A stretch of 64,000 nucleotides of DNA from contig NZ_LQBQ01000034.1 in assembly GCF_001507595.1 (NCBI RefSeq), forward strand, positions 124,001 through 188,000. The letters are read 5' to 3'. Position 1 is the first letter of the stretch. Each line of letters starts with the position of its first letter. Made by a program: the position numbers and the translations under genes. The notes under the pieces are model-generated. The model did no database searches, had not been told where the DNA came from, and saw only the letters and a list, made by a program, of their open reading frames with translations. Origin of the DNA: Ruegeria marisrubri (GTDB lineage Bacteria; Pseudomonadota; Alphaproteobacteria; Rhodobacterales; Rhodobacteraceae). Positions 63,434 through 64,000 of this stretch are shown in pieces.

Positions 63434-64000
63434 ATGACTGTTCAGCAGAAAACGCGCCCGCCGGCGGAGGTCTATGATGAGCAATTCGTGCCAGCACTGT
63501 TTGCCCAGTGGGGACCGATGGTCTGCGCCGAAGCCGGGGTGCAGAAAGGCGACCGCGTTCTGGATGTGGCCTGTGGAACCGGCGCGGCGACGCTGGCCGC
63601 CGCCGAGATTGCAGGGCCATCGGGCTCGGTGGTCGGGCTGGATGCCAATCCGGAAATGCTGGCCGTTGCGCGCCGCAAGCCAGCGCGGATCGAGTGGCGG
63701 GAAGGCAAGGCTGAGAAACTGCCGTTCCCCGACAACAACTTTGACGCGGTCGTCAGCCAGTTCGGCTTCATGTTCTTCGAGGATAGGCCGAAAGCGCTCA
63801 CCGAGATGATGCGGGTCCTGAAGCCAAAGGGCCGGCTTGCCGTGGCGGTGTGTGACGCGGTCGAGAATTCGCAGGGATACGGCGCTTTCGCGCTCCTGCT
63901 CGATCAGTTGTTCGGAAAAGACGTTGGGAACGCCTTTCGGGCACCCTTCATCCTCGGCGATGCAGAGCAACTGATGAACATCTGCCGCGAAGCGGGTCTT
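63434..64000 (+). CDS. Class I SAM-dependent methyltransferase (cut by window end)
   Basis: 189 codons are visible, starting MTVQQKTRPPAEVYDEQFV behind AAGGAGAAAAAGG. Motif I is VLDVACGTGAATLAAAEIAG, motif post-I VVGLDANPEML, then GKAEKLPFPDNNFDAVVSQF and MMRVLKPKGRLAVAV, as in the Methyltransf_11/UbiE group. Substrate unknown. The frame stays open to the window edge; the cupin-AraC gene upstream is a likely regulator. Confidence 0.88.
   Translation, partial: MTVQQKTRPPAEVYDEQFVPALFAQWGPMVCAEAGVQKGDRVLDVACGTGAATLAAAEIAGPSGSVVGLDANPEMLAVARRKPARIEWREGKAEKLPFPDNNFDAVVSQFGFMFFEDRPKALTEMMRVLKPKGRLAVAVCDAVENSQGYGAFALLLDQLFGKDVGNAFRAPFILGDAEQLMNICREAGL

Overview
The window is a chromosomal segment of a high-GC alphaproteobacterium of the order Rhodobacterales (Roseobacter/Rhodobacter group). 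The evidence is the dcw gene order, a DUF1127 gene followed by an array of CTCCTCCCT stem-loops that matches the CcaF1/CcsR sRNA locus of Rhodobacter sphaeroides, a terminator-ended leader before mraZ that matches the UpsM sRNA, and short intergenic repeats of a type I associate with this group. No species can be named from the sequence alone.

Layout. (1) 1-12856, minus strand: cell-wall and division cluster mraZ-rsmH-ftsL-ftsI-murE-murF-mraY-murD-ftsW-murG (murG cut by the window edge), interrupted by one opposite-strand flavoprotein gene. It makes lipid II and the septal synthase. (2) 12857-14347: regulatory RNA hub with the mraZ leader, three TGGGA-type boxes, the CcaF1-like RNA-binding protein and three two-hairpin CcsR-like sRNAs. 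(3) 14391-23504: uvrD/pcrA, a lactate-dehydrogenase-like flavoenzyme, pyruvate carboxylase, a secreted Gly/Asn-rich acidic protein, twin tRNA-Gly genes and a stand-alone Lrp-type RAM domain. (4) 23681-27440: hisB-hisH-(DUF2147, opposite strand)-hisA-hisF-hisE. (5) 27519-30336: small envelope and CoA-binding proteins, rlmB, tRNA-Tyr.

From about 30.5 kb on the region is accessory. (6) 30523-33744: a tyrosine integrase and a tightly coupled DUF3489-DUF2924-serine recombinase module. (7) 34130-38661: LysR, WrbA, DsbA-like, EamA, DUF4386 and VOC genes, a likely redox/electrophile stress group. (8) 39081-50968: a sulfatase island with two AraC regulators, an operon of DUF2092 protein, small secreted protein, beta-barrel and arylsulfatase, and an opposite-strand operon of two DUF1254/DUF1214 proteins and an alkylsulfatase-like protein with a damaged metal motif. 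A decayed DUF1214 fragment lies between them. (9) 51442-52670: an IS6-family element and the 3' remnant of a cut gene. (10) 52671-61845: a coherent catabolic cluster with a GlxA-type regulator, a fused CoA-transferase, a dimethylformamidase large-subunit homologue, a LysR regulator, a gamma-butyrobetaine-hydroxylase-like dioxygenase, an isopropylmalate/tartrate-dehydrogenase-like enzyme and an alpha/beta hydrolase. (11) 62257-64000: a cupin-AraC regulator divergent from a methyltransferase cut by the window edge.

The strongest candidates for something not yet described are the catabolic cluster at 52671-61845, whose enzyme combination I do not recognise as a known pathway, and the paired CcsR hairpin array with the boxed mraZ leader at 12905-14315.
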